Assembly (NCBI GenBank): GCA_036268995.1 | Contig: DATATB010000100.1 | Location: 15,337-79,336 of the forward strand | Origin: DATATB01 sp036268995 | Lineage (GTDB): Bacteria > Planctomycetota > Planctomycetia > Pirellulales > PNKZ01 | DNA: 64,000 nucleotides | Reading direction: 5' to 3' | In this document: in pieces, positions 25,873 to 33,491 of the stretch | How the letters are laid out: the number at the start of each line of letters is the position of its first letter | Numbering within the stretch: position 1 is the first letter of the stretch | Position numbers and translations under genes: made by a program | The notes under the pieces: model-generated | Told to the model about the DNA's origin: nothing | The model's input: only the letters and a program-made list of their open reading frames with translations | The model's database searches: none

Positions 25873-26326
25873 CAGCCAGCGGCCAATTCGCCTTCAATCA
25901 ATCGGTGCCCTACTTAGCCGGCTCATTCATGAGCCGTTTCGGGGGGGGCCGGCGCATGCTTTGCGCGGATTCTGCCGTTGACTGGCACGCGCGCGATTCT
26001 ATAATCCCCGCCCTGCTGCGGATCCGCTTGTACCGTCTCGGTAAATTGATCGGATTAAGTCATGCAATGCAGCTGACTACGCCGATTTAGCCAGACGTGG
26101 CGCGTTTTGAGAGCCACTGGGGCGCGATGCCCCGGGCAAGTGCGAAACGCGACAGCACCCAAGCAGCAAGCGGCGACTAGCACCGTCCGCGGCGCGCAAA
26201 CAAGCGCCGCCGGACGCACTTCAAACGCAATCGTGACTTCGGGACGAGGACGGCTCTTTTAACGCGACATGGATGTCGCCGCGCCGACCGCTTCCTGTCG
26301 GGCATCAAATAAAGGGCATGTGCGCC
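25873..26326. other. Intergenic region with promoter and hairpin
   Basis: 454 bases between sodA and the lipoprotein gene. It holds a consensus-like promoter (25978-26005) and a strong hairpin at 26184-26216 (12-bp arms CGTCCGCGGCGC / GCGCCGCCGGACG with one bulged base, 8-base loop). The segment between them, about 180 bases, has no gene that I recognise, so it may be a long 5' leader or a small RNA. Confidence 0.5.
25978..26005 (+). promoter_or_regulatory. Sigma-70-type promoter upstream of the low-complexity lipoprotein gene
   Basis: TTGACT (25978-25983), 16-base spacer, TATAAT (26000-26005). The -10 box is a perfect consensus. It lies about 320 bases before the next gene, so its transcript would have a long leader. 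Motif-based inference. Confidence 0.6.
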
Positions 26327-27667
26327 ATGCGAGCAACATATTGCCGGCTGACCGCCGTCGGCCTCCTGGTCGCTGGATTTGCGGGCTGCCAGAGCGGAAA
26401 GCCCGGCTGGTCTTTCGCAAAGAAGAGCACGCCGCCCACCGCTCCTTATGCCAGCAATGGCGCGACGCCCAGCTATCCCGCCTTGCCTTCGGCCGGCGCG
26501 ACGCCCAGCACGTTGACTCCGCCCAATGCCACGCCCGGTACTGCGACCACGGCTTCGGCCACGATGCCTGGCACGGCCGGCGCACTTGCAGGCACGAACC
26601 CTGCTGCGAATGCTTATCCCGAAACTCCCACGAGCTACGGCGGTCCCACGGCCGCCGGTGCCACCGCAGCTTATCCGGGCGCGACCTCGTATCCGGGGAC
26701 CGCATATCCTGGCACGACCGCGGCCGCGACCGGCGCGTATCCGACCAGCGGCTATCCGTCCGGCGCGACGCAGGCCGCAGCCACTGCCAGCGGCTCGACC
26801 GCGATGGCTCCGCAATCCGGCTATTATCCGACGGCCTATCCGGCTGCGGCCACGACCACTCCTGGCTATGGTACGCCCAGCACGGCGGCCGCCGGTGGTT
26901 ACGGCACGGGCTATCCGAGCGCATCGCCGGCGACCACTGCCAGCGCGTCCAGCGCGTATCCGCAGGCGGCATCCGCGGCAGGCACGCGCTATGTCGATGC
27001 TGCCGGAGCCAGCTCGGCGTATCCCACGGCCGGCGCGCCCTCGACCAACTCGTATCAGCCGGTTAGCACGGCGCAGGCTCCGCGCTACGGCACCGGGTCG
27101 CCCTACGATGGCCAATCCGGCGGGCCCGCGACGGGGACTTCGGCCGCGGCGGCTTCGGCTTGGGGACAAACTTCGACGGCCGGCAGCGGCTATCCGACTA
27201 CCGGCGGCGGTTCGACTCCCAACGGCAGTCCGGCATCGGCGACGGCCTCGCCCGCTGCGGGTTCTGCCAACAGCTATTCGCCTTACACGCCTGGCCAAAC
27301 CGGCTACACGCCGGGCCAGACTGGCTACACACCCGGCCAGACCGGTTACGCGCCGGCGGGAGCGGCTCCCTACCAGTCGCCGGCTTCGTCGTACACGCCG
27401 CCGACCACCTCGACGCCATATCGTCCCGGCGGCACGCGCGATTATACGCCGGGCGGCACCAGCAGCACGTCGCCGGCCAGCGGCGGCACGCAGGCCGGGG
27501 GTTACTCGACATCCGGCGGTCTGCCCAGCAGTGTGTCATCCGGCGTCAGCGCCGCGGCGGCCGGTTCGGCTCCGCCGGCGAGCTTGGTGGGCGATCGCTA
27601 TGCCACGCCCGCCAGCAGCACCTCGATGGGCAGTGCCGGCGGAGCCGGTTCCTCGCTCAATCAATAA
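26327..27667 (+). CDS. Low-complexity Ser/Thr/Ala/Gly/Pro/Tyr-rich lipoprotein
   Basis: 446 residues from ATG 26327; an ATG at 26318 is in frame. A lipobox follows a short hydrophobic stretch (RLTAVGLLVAGFAGC), so it is a predicted lipoprotein. The mature part is almost wholly low complexity, with many AYP/AYPG-type motifs and three perfect 7-residue TPGQTGY-type repeats near the C-terminal third. It looks like a cell-surface or adhesin-like scaffold; function is not recognised. The extreme codon bias leaves several other frames open here, which should be ignored. AAAGGG precedes the ATGs. Confidence 0.85.
   Translation: MRATYCRLTAVGLLVAGFAGCQSGKPGWSFAKKSTPPTAPYASNGATPSYPALPSAGATPSTLTPPNATPGTATTASATMPGTAGALAGTNPAANAYPETPTSYGGPTAAGATAAYPGATSYPGTAYPGTTAAATGAYPTSGYPSGATQAAATASGSTAMAPQSGYYPTAYPAAATTTPGYGTPSTAAAGGYGTGYPSASPATTASASSAYPQAASAAGTRYVDAAGASSAYPTAGAPSTNSYQPVSTAQAPRYGTGSPYDGQSGGPATGTSAAAASAWGQTSTAGSGYPTTGGGSTPNGSPASATASPAAGSANSYSPYTPGQTGYTPGQTGYTPGQTGYAPAGAAPYQSPASSYTPPTTSTPYRPGGTRDYTPGGTSSTSPASGGTQAGGYSTSGGLPSSVSSGVSAAAAGSAPPASLVGDRYATPASSTSMGSAGGAGSSLNQ
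27284..27346 (+). repeat. 21-bp tandem repeats inside the lipoprotein gene
   Basis: Three 21-bp units, 27284-27304, 27305-27325 and 27326-27346, encode YTPGQTG three times. They differ by two to five bases, so they are an old duplication, kept in frame. Confidence 0.9.
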
Positions 27668-27762
27668 ATACGGACTGGCAACAATTGCCAGCCAATGTGC
27701 ACACCGAGCCGAGGGGCGACCCTCGGCTCGCGTCGTTGTTGGAGCTTGGCAGAAGCTCGGCG

Positions 27763-28662
27763 CTAGAGCCGCCGCTGGTTCCAACTCTCGGATACGAAAC
27801 GATGCAGGAGCATCCGCAGCGTCCGCTCGGCCACCGCTTGGCGGCGTGCGGCTGAATCGCGCGCATCGGCCACGGCGCTGCCGGCTTGCGCTGGATCGGA
27901 TGCTTGATCCACGGTTTGCAGACCGCTCCACTCGAGCCGCACAGGCCAGGCATGCTGCCGGGCCGCCACGTTGAAACGCTCCTGCACGCGCAGCGCCCAA
28001 ATGGCGCCCAGCGAGTTGCGAAAATCGGTCCACAGCCGATCGATCGGCTGGCTCGCGCCGCTGGTCCATTGCCGCAATCCGGCGACCATGACCGCCGCCA
28101 AAACCTCGCACACTAGCGCGGCCACCGGCTCCGGCGCCGACAGCAACGCGGATACGCCAGGCAGATACGGCCCCAACAACAATGCCTGCCCAGCGCCGGC
28201 GCACAGGGCCGCAGGCCAGAACCGCGTCGGCAAATAGTTGAAGACTCCGATGGCGATCAACAGCGCCATGAGCGAAGCGTGCAGGCCATGTACTTCCACC
28301 GCGCGGCGGGCAAACACGAGCGCCTCGAGCCCCGGCATGGCCAGCACCACCAACAGCACCAGCACAACGAATTGCCAGGCTCGATGCTGCGGTCGCTTGG
28401 CCCCCAGCACGGCCATCGTGGGGCCGAACACCGTGATCGCCGCCAAATAGCCCCAGGCACTCTGACTGGAATCATCAGCCAGCCCCGCGGCGATCTGGGC
28501 GGCGAGCGTGACGCCGATCCAGGCCCAGGCCGCCGCGAGCGTCGAACCGCTCACCCAGCGCCACGCGCGGAGCCAGAGCACCAGCCCGAGCAAGCCAAAC
28601 AGGCTTACGGTCGCCAGGCGGGCAGGCTCGGTCATCAGGCTTTGGGCAATCGGTAAAGTCAC
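27763..28662 (-). CDS. Multi-pass membrane protein, unknown
   Basis: 299 residues. Six or seven hydrophobic segments in residues 15-210 (LATVSLFGLLGLVLWLRAW, AWIGVTLAAQIAAGL, FVVLVLLVVLAMPGL, LMALLIAIGVF, ALCAGAGQALLLG, VAALVCEVLAAVMVAG), then a soluble tail of about 90 residues with Arg-rich helices (RMLLHRFVSESWNQRRL). No family recognised. The start is a GTG at 28662, which lacks a strong ribosome-binding site; an ATG at 28635 is an alternative. It is convergent with the lipoprotein gene. Confidence 0.75.
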   Translation of the reverse strand: MTLPIAQSLMTEPARLATVSLFGLLGLVLWLRAWRWVSGSTLAAAWAWIGVTLAAQIAAGLADDSSQSAWGYLAAITVFGPTMAVLGAKRPQHRAWQFVVLVLLVVLAMPGLEALVFARRAVEVHGLHASLMALLIAIGVFNYLPTRFWPAALCAGAGQALLLGPYLPGVSALLSAPEPVAALVCEVLAAVMVAGLRQWTSGASQPIDRLWTDFRNSLGAIWALRVQERFNVAARQHAWPVRLEWSGLQTVDQASDPAQAGSAVADARDSAARRQAVAERTLRMLLHRFVSESWNQRRL

Positions 28663-28967
28663 GGCAATCGATCATGTTCAGCGGGCGCTTGCACGACAAC
28701 CCCGTTCTATCCGGTTGCCCACCACCAGCCGGGCAAGCGGCCGCCAGGTCGCAGGCGCGGATTGTTCGTGCTTTGCCTGGGATTTGGTTCGCGCGAGCGG
28801 GCTGCATGCTTCTGGTTTCTCCCGTCCAATATGGCCGACAACTTGAATTGGACAAAGCGGGGATGGGAGAGCCGTCGCTAATTTCGCCCGCCTTCGCCCT
28901 GGTCCCTAAGCACGAAAACACGGCTCTCGCATCGCCCCGGCGCGGGCGCACGAAAGGAATCTGGACG
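28663..28967. other. Divergent intergenic region
   Basis: 305 bases between the membrane-protein gene and the next secreted protein. I see no gene, no clear promoter and no hairpin. A ribosome-binding site AAAGGA lies at about 28953-28958, before the start at 28968. Confidence 0.5.
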
Positions 28968-29465
28968 ATGACACGAAGTCTCGGGCGAAGCCTGTTACTG
29001 GCCGTCTTGCTGCTGCCGATGACGAGTCAGGCGCAAGCCGGCGATTGCTACCAGCAGTGGATGGGCTGTGGCTACGGCCCCGGATACAACGCGCCGTCGA
29101 AGCAAGCCGGCTGCCGAATGTCCAATAACTGGGGTCGCGGCTGCTGCGAAATCCCGTCCAACTGGCGGCTGCACGTCTGGGACGGCTACCAGGGCGATCC
29201 GGCCGACTATCAACGCTCGCTGATTGGCGCTCAACCCGACTACAACCGAGCGCCAATACTCAAAGTGTACAGCAATCTCGGCACCGACATGGGCGCGGCC
29301 CCCGTTGCCGGCATGGGCGCCGGCGCTCCGTGCGCGAATTGCCAGAATGGTGTCGGGGCCTACCCTTACGGGACCGCAATGCCCGTCACCGGGCCCGTTC
29401 CCGCGGCGACGGATTTCCAGCCCGACGTACAATCCGGCCGCGTGAACTCCTCGATTCGCGATTGA
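28968..29465 (+). CDS. Small secreted Cys/Gly-rich protein
   Basis: 165 residues with a signal peptide (MTRSLGRSLLLAVLLLP, cleavage around QAQAGD). The mature part has ten Cys residues, for example WMGCGYGPGYN, GCRMSNNWGRGCCE and APCANCQNG, and a Tyr/Gly/Pro-rich tail. No known family, but this composition is common in planctomycete cell-surface proteins. AAAGGA precedes the ATG. A strong terminator follows 110 bases downstream. Confidence 0.8.
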   Translation: MTRSLGRSLLLAVLLLPMTSQAQAGDCYQQWMGCGYGPGYNAPSKQAGCRMSNNWGRGCCEIPSNWRLHVWDGYQGDPADYQRSLIGAQPDYNRAPILKVYSNLGTDMGAAPVAGMGAGAPCANCQNGVGAYPYGTAMPVTGPVPAATDFQPDVQSGRVNSSIRD

Positions 29466-29857
29466 TCGCTAGCGCTCGGCTGCGGCTTGGACTCAAGCAC
29501 TGGGCGGCCGCTGCCGATAAAAACATCTGTGGCTTTATCGGGAGGACGGGACTCCGGATCCCGTTTCAGGATAGAGGTCATGGTAATTCGACGGATCGAA
29601 TTACCATGACCTTTTTTGTTGCGCGGCCGCTCGGCGGCGATCTGGAAAACGCGCACGCCCTAGTGTGAATCCCTCAGTAAGTCGTTGCCGGCCGATCGCA
29701 AGCCTCTGGAGCGTTCCGCTCGAGGCGGGTCGGCATCTGGCGCCCGCTCACACAAAACTGGCCGGATTTTGCTTGGGTCCGGGCGCGCCACACCGTTACC
29801 ATAGCCCCCCGGGGGCGTCTTTTGATTCACTCACGCTGAATTGGGAGGGAGAACAAC
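29466..29857. other. Intergenic region with terminator
   Basis: 392 bases. It contains the 17-bp hairpin terminator (29575-29617) and a GC dyad GCCCCCCGGGGGC at about 29804-29816. It ends with a strong Shine-Dalgarno sequence, GGGAGGGAG, before 29858. No gene seen. Confidence 0.7.
29575..29617 (+). terminator. Rho-independent terminator
   Basis: A perfect 17-bp stem (29575-29591 with 29596-29612, AGGTCATGGTAATTCGA), a 4-base loop, then six T (29612-29617, the first also pairing). It ends the transcript of the small secreted protein gene. Confidence 0.9.
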
Positions 29858-30292
29858 ATGGGTTATCAGATGTCGCGATCGATGCTGGCGTACTTGCTGC
29901 TCGCGTTGGCCGTGGTTTGGTCGCAGCCGGCAACTCTTTGCAGCGCGGCCGACGACGCGCCGGCGGCTAAGGAAAAGAGCAAGCTCAAGGGCCGCCTTCC
30001 GAATTACTACTCGAAGGTAGTCGACGGTGCCCAGCGTGAGAAAATCCAACAAATCCAACAGACCTACGCACCGCAGATCGAGCAATTGCAGGCGCAGCTC
30101 AAGGCTTTGAACGAAAAGCGCGAAGCCGAAATCAACGCGTTGCTCACGCCCGAACAGCGCACGCGGCTTGCCGCCTTGAGCGCCGAAGCCAAGCAAGCGG
30201 CCGCCAAGAAAAAGGCCGCTGCTGCCGCCAAGGCTGCCGAAGCCAAGCCGGCCGCCGAGAGCACCACCACCAACGCTCCGCCTGCGAAATAA
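29858..30292 (+). CDS. Small secreted coiled-coil protein
   Basis: 144 residues. Signal peptide with a hydrophobic stretch YLLLALAVVWSQPATLCSA. The mature part is highly charged and helical: a Lys-rich start, PNYYSKVVDGAQREKIQQI, then a coiled coil QLQALKALNEKREAEI type, and a region NALLTPEQRTRLAALSAEAK resembling the LTPEQ motif of Spy/CpxP-like stress chaperones, followed by an Ala/Lys-rich tail. A periplasmic chaperone-like role is inference from the motif. A strong GGGAGGGAG Shine-Dalgarno precedes the ATG. Confidence 0.82.
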   Translation: MGYQMSRSMLAYLLLALAVVWSQPATLCSAADDAPAAKEKSKLKGRLPNYYSKVVDGAQREKIQQIQQTYAPQIEQLQAQLKALNEKREAEINALLTPEQRTRLAALSAEAKQAAAKKKAAAAAKAAEAKPAAESTTTNAPPAK

Positions 30293-30321
30293 CCGCTCGC
30301 AGTCGACTACCACGCGCGTTT

Positions 30322-30367
30322 GCCGCGTTTGCCCGGGACTTCGGTTCCCGGGCAAACGCGGCTTTTT
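30322..30367 (+). terminator. Rho-independent terminator
   Basis: 17-bp perfect stem (30322-30338 with 30346-30362, GCCGCGTTTGCCCGGGA), 7-base loop, T-rich tract 30363-30373. It ends the small coiled-coil gene. Confidence 0.9.
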
Positions 30368-30418
30368 CTTTTTTGCTAGAATCTCGGAGCTTGATCACTG
30401 ACCCCGACGGCCAGGCAC

Positions 30419-30973
30419 ATGACATATCGCGGCATCGACGGATTCTTGGGCTCGCGCGCTTCGATCATGATCGACGTGGTCTTCCTGGCGATGTTCGTGA
30501 TCGTGCCGCTTTTGGCCTGGAGCATCTTCGAAGTAAAAATCCGGCGCCGCTACACGCTGCACAAACGGGTGCAGTTGACGCTGGCCGGCATCCTGTTGAT
30601 CGCCGTGTTTCTCTTCGAGCTGGACATGCGCTTCGTCAGCGGCTGGCGTGATCGGGCCGGCCCGTCGCCTTACTTCGGGCCGATGCGCGAGCCGCCGGCC
30701 GCACTCGATGGCTTCTTTCGCCAGACGCTGGGCTGGGACTACGTGCCCGGCCTCGTGTTCGACGTGCTCGCCGTGCATCTGGTGTTTGCCATCAGCTCGG
30801 CCATCATCTGGGGCTGGGTGATTCTCCGCGCGGTGCGGCGATTTGCCGATCCTCCACAGCCCGGCGCCCACAGCGCCAGCCACAAATTCTGGGGCTGGCT
30901 GGCCGCCATCGACATGCTGCTGACCTCGCTCACCGGCTGGCTCTTCTACTGGCTGGCCTTCGTGGTGACGTAA
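30419..30973 (+). CDS. DUF420-like membrane protein
   Basis: 184 residues. Four to five transmembrane segments (IDVVFLAMFVIVPLLAWSIF, LAGILLIAVFLFEL, LAVHLVFAISSAIIWGWVIL, LTSLTGWLFYWLAFVV), with HKRVQLTLAGI and WDYVPGLVFDVLAVHL blocks that match the DUF420 family, whose members sit near cytochrome oxidase genes in other bacteria. No oxidase gene lies here. The last codon ends ten bases before the leuA stop, so the two genes converge closely. Confidence 0.8.
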   Translation: MTYRGIDGFLGSRASIMIDVVFLAMFVIVPLLAWSIFEVKIRRRYTLHKRVQLTLAGILLIAVFLFELDMRFVSGWRDRAGPSPYFGPMREPPAALDGFFRQTLGWDYVPGLVFDVLAVHLVFAISSAIIWGWVILRAVRRFADPPQPGAHSASHKFWGWLAAIDMLLTSLTGWLFYWLAFVVT

Positions 30974-30982
30974 CTCGCTCAC

Positions 30983-32566
30983 TCACGCCTTCGCGCTCTC
31001 GGCCGCCGCGCCGCGATTCTCGAACGGGCTGATCCGCTCGGCCGCCACGCCTTCGGACACGATGATGCGGTTGATGGCGTTCAAGAAGGCTTTGGCGCTG
31101 GCCTCGATGCTGTCGGTCGAAACGCCGCGGCCGCGGAACAAGTGCCCGCCGTGTTCCACCTCGACGGTCACTTCGCCCTGCGCGTCTTTGCCCACGCTCA
31201 CGCTGTGGACGTTGAAGTCGTGGCAGACGACGTCGATGCCCGTCACCTTTTCGATCGCCCAGAACAGGGCGTCGAACGGCCCGTCGCCGGCATTCACGTC
31301 CACCGTCACCAGCTCGTCGGCCCGTTTGAGCGTCAGCCGTACGCTGGGCACCGTGCCACTGATGGTGATGATCCGGTAGTTGGTGATGCTCCACGTCTCG
31401 GGTACGTCGCGCATGTGCTGGTCGATGAGCGCGACCAGGTCGGCGTCGTACACCTCTTTCTTCTTGTCGGCCAATTGCTTGAACTGCTCGAACACGGTTT
31501 GCAGTTGTTCGCCGGTGAGCTGATAGCCCAGCGCCTTCGTCCGATCGGACAGCGCGGCCCGGCCGCTGTGCTTGCCCAGCACAAGATCGGTCTTCGACAG
31601 GCCAACGTCCTCGGGCCGCATGATTTCATACGTGGTCCGTTCCTTGAGCATGCCGTCCTGATGAATGCCGGCTTCGTGCGCAAATGCGTTGCGGCCGACG
31701 ATGGCCTTGTTGCGCTGCACTTGCATGCCCGTGATGTTCGACACCAGCCGGCTGACCGGCACCAGCCGCCGCGTGTTGATCCGCGTATCGGCCCGGAAAT
31801 AATCCTGCCGCGTGCGCAGGGCCATCACGATTTCTTCGAGCGAGCAGTTGCCGGCTCGCTCGCCGATGCCGTTGATCGTGCACTCGATCTGCCCTGCCCC
31901 GTTCTCCACCGCTGCCAGGCTGTTGGCCACGGCCAGGCCGAGGTCGTTGTGGCAGTGGATGCTGATCACTGCCCGATCGATGTTCGTTACCCGTTCGCGC
32001 AGCGTGCGGATGGTCTGCCCCATTTGCGCCGGCACGGCATAGCCGACCGTGTCGGGGATGTTGACGGTCGTGGCCCCGGCGTCGATCGCGGCGGTCACCA
32101 CTTCGCACAGAAAATCAATTTCGGTCCGGGCGGCGTCCTCGGGCGAGAACTCGACGTCGGGGCAATAGCTCGCCGCGCGGCGCACGCTGGCGACGGCCCG
32201 GCGAATGATCTCGGCCTTGTCCATCTTGAGCTTGAACTCGCGATGAATCGCGCTGGTGGCCAGAAACACGTGAATCCGCGGCCGCTCGGCCTGCCGCAGG
32301 GCTTCCCACGCCCGATCGATGTCCTGCTCGTTCGAGCGGGCCAGCCCACAGATGATCGTGCCCCGCACCGCCTGGGCGATCTGCTGCACGGCCTCGAAGT
32401 CGCCCGGCGAAGCGATCGGAAAACCGGCCTCGATCACGTCCACGCCCAACTCGGCCAGGGCTTGGGCCACTTCCAGCTTCTCGGCCATGTTCATGCTACA
32501 GCCGGGCGACTGCTCCCCGTCGCGGAGCGTGGTATCGAAAATCTTGATTGTGCGAGGCTCAGCCAT
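30983..32566 (-). CDS. leuA: 2-isopropylmalate synthase LeuA
   Basis: 527 residues. First committed enzyme of leucine biosynthesis: acetyl-CoA plus 2-oxoisovalerate gives 2-isopropylmalate. The catalytic barrel shows KIFDTTLRDGEQSPGCSM at the N-terminus, EAGFPIASPGDFEAV, SIHCHNDLGLAVANSLAA (metal-binding His-x-His) and GIGERAGNCSLEEIVMAL. The C-terminal regulatory (LeuA dimer) domain covers about 390-510 and normally gives leucine feedback inhibition. ATG 32566 is preferred; the open frame runs further upstream, but through the T-tract of the leader terminator, so that extension is not coding. A complete leucine attenuator precedes it. Confidence 0.97.
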   Translation of the reverse strand: MAEPRTIKIFDTTLRDGEQSPGCSMNMAEKLEVAQALAELGVDVIEAGFPIASPGDFEAVQQIAQAVRGTIICGLARSNEQDIDRAWEALRQAERPRIHVFLATSAIHREFKLKMDKAEIIRRAVASVRRAASYCPDVEFSPEDAARTEIDFLCEVVTAAIDAGATTVNIPDTVGYAVPAQMGQTIRTLRERVTNIDRAVISIHCHNDLGLAVANSLAAVENGAGQIECTINGIGERAGNCSLEEIVMALRTRQDYFRADTRINTRRLVPVSRLVSNITGMQVQRNKAIVGRNAFAHEAGIHQDGMLKERTTYEIMRPEDVGLSKTDLVLGKHSGRAALSDRTKALGYQLTGEQLQTVFEQFKQLADKKKEVYDADLVALIDQHMRDVPETWSITNYRIITISGTVPSVRLTLKRADELVTVDVNAGDGPFDALFWAIEKVTGIDVVCHDFNVHSVSVGKDAQGEVTVEVEHGGHLFRGRGVSTDSIEASAKAFLNAINRIIVSEGVAAERISPFENRGAAAESAKA

Positions 32567-32672
32567 TGGCGTCTGCTTTCTGAATGCTGAAGGATGGCCC
32601 GCGGCGGCGTGGCGTCCGCCGGGGCGTCTATGGTCATTGTATCCCACACGCCGCGGTTCGGTCTCGGTCAAC

Positions 32673-32707
32673 AAAAAAACCCCAAGGCCTTGGGCGGCCT
32701 TAGGGTT
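32673..32707 (-). terminator. Leucine attenuator terminator
   Basis: On the minus strand: a 12-bp stem AACCCTAAGGCC / GGCCTTGGGGTT (with one mismatch), loop GCCCAA, then a run of T (minus strand, 32673-32679). It lies 107 bases upstream of the leuA start and just downstream of the leader peptide. Its 5' arm can instead pair with 32742-32749 (see leader peptide). Confidence 0.88.
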
Positions 32708-32743
32708 GATAGTCACTTCCCGACAAGTAACGTACGCGTCCCC

Positions 32744-32803
32744 CTAAAGCCGGCCCTCGCCTAGGGCCAGTAGCAGCAGCGATAGGAGCTTTGCAAGGGA
32801 CAT
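32744..32803 (-). CDS. leuL: Leucine leader peptide (attenuation)
   Basis: 19 residues: MSLAKLLSLLLLALGEGRL. Nine of 19 residues are Leu, including four in a row at positions 9-12. Codons are a mix of CTG, CTA, CTC and CTT. It lies between a promoter-like sequence and a Rho-independent terminator upstream of leuA. The end of the reading frame plus stop (CTTTAGGG on the minus strand, 32742-32749) is complementary, with one G-U pair, to the 5' arm of the terminator (CCCTAAGG, 32698-32705). This is the arrangement of classical leu/trp attenuators. The Shine-Dalgarno sequence is weak. Confidence 0.88.
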   Translation of the reverse strand: MSLAKLLSLLLLALGEGRL

Positions 32804-32849
32804 GGTTTTGAGTCGTCGCCAGCGTTTCAAGCGTGAATCGGACCTGCGG

Positions 32850-32879
32850 AATGTACTCTCGCTTAAGACCGCCGGTCAA
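32850..32879 (-). promoter_or_regulatory. Sigma-70-type promoter for the leu leader
   Basis: On the minus strand: TTGACC (32874-32879), 18-base spacer, TACATT (32850-32855). The predicted start is about 40 bases upstream of the leader ATG. The -10 box is weak. Motif-based inference. Confidence 0.5.
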
Positions 32880-32914
32880 GCCAAAAGGTTCGCAGGCTAG
32901 CATCGGCAAATCGT

Positions 32915-32942
32915 GGCGAGCCGGGAGCGTCAGCGACCGGAG
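32915..32942. repeat. Half element of palindromic family D
   Basis: 28 bases starting GGCGAGCCGGGAGCGTCAGC are identical, bar one base, to the left arm of the full family D palindrome at 33407-33480. The right arm is missing. It ends 13 bases downstream, in minus-strand sense, of the decayed antitoxin reading frame. Confidence 0.85.
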
Positions 32943-32955
32943 TTTTTTGGCGCGG

Positions 32956-33305
32956 CTACTGCTTTCGTTTTGTAGTGTGGCGTCGCGGCGCTGCATCCTC
33001 GGCCAAAGCCGCTTCGAGTCGTTCTAGCGTGGCTACGCTGGGGCCGTGCTTGCCCTGCTCGATTCGATTAAGCGTTTCGGGCCGAATGCCGGCGCGGCGC
33101 GCCAGCTCGGCTTGTGTCAGCCCGCGCGCCCGGCGCGAACGCCCGATTGATCGGGCGATTGAAACCTGGAGCGCCTCGGCGGCTCCTGCCCTTCGGCAGC
33201 TGCCCGCAATCGTCGATACTCGCTCTCTGGCACGATCACGAAGCGCTCGCCACCAAGCGTCACGGTTTGCGCCTTGCTCTCCAGAAACGGAATTTCAATC
33301 TTCAT
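32956..33305 (-). pseudogene. Xre-family antitoxin gene with a frameshift
   Basis: Starts with MKIEIPFLESKAQTVTLG and VIVPESEYRRLRAAAEG, the usual opening of antitoxins that carry a C-terminal helix-turn-helix. In that frame it then runs into nonsense and stops at 33117. In a -1 frame the HTH follows immediately: EALQVSIARSIGRSRRARG, then LTQAELARRAGIRPETLNRI, ending KRKQ at stop 32956-32958. One base missing near 33186-33192 (a GGGC run) would join both parts into a protein of about 115 residues. It is either a decayed gene, a sequencing error or, less likely, programmed frameshifting. Confidence 0.8.
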
Positions 33306-33378
33306 AAAACCTGTCCCGATGGCCGATCTTCTCGACGATGATCGGCCGCATTGACGAACTTGTCAAGATTATTGACAT
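33295..33378 (-). pseudogene. C-terminal remnant of a RelE/ParE-type toxin
   Basis: Only 27 residues remain; the end reads MRPIIVEKIGHRDRFYED, matching the usual C-terminus of RelE/HigB/ParE toxins (IVEKIGHRxxxY). Its stop overlaps the start of the antitoxin gene (ATGAAGATTG), the normal layout of such operons. Upstream is a family D palindrome and then the stop of a large unrelated gene, so the toxin's N-terminal part is gone. Confidence 0.7.
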
Positions 33379-33406
33379 GCTGACAATGCCGGGGCGGCGA
33401 AGATTT

Positions 33407-33480
33407 GGCGAGCCGGGAGCGTTAGCGACCGGAGTTCTTCGGCGCGAGCGTTCTCCGGTCGCTAACGCTCCCGGCTCGCC
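33407..33480. repeat. Palindromic repeat, family D (full element)
   Basis: Perfect 28-bp inverted repeat: left arm 33407-33434 (GGCGAGCCGGGAGCGTTAGC...), right arm 33453-33480, loop 18 bases. It lies where the N-terminal part of the toxin gene would be expected. Confidence 0.93.
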
Positions 33481-33491
33481 GAGAATCGTGC

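Noticed and set aside
26526..27974. Arg/Pro-rich plus-strand frame of 482 codons
   Set aside because: It overlaps the lipoprotein gene in another frame; the lipobox and ribosome-binding site support the other frame.
31142..32590. Long plus-strand frame opposite leuA
   Set aside because: Composition is typical of antisense of a GC-rich gene; LeuA on the other strand is certain.
32567..32716. Longer LeuA with an N-terminal extension from 32716
   Set aside because: The extension would run through the terminator stem and T-tract, and the family starts at MAEPRT-like sequences.
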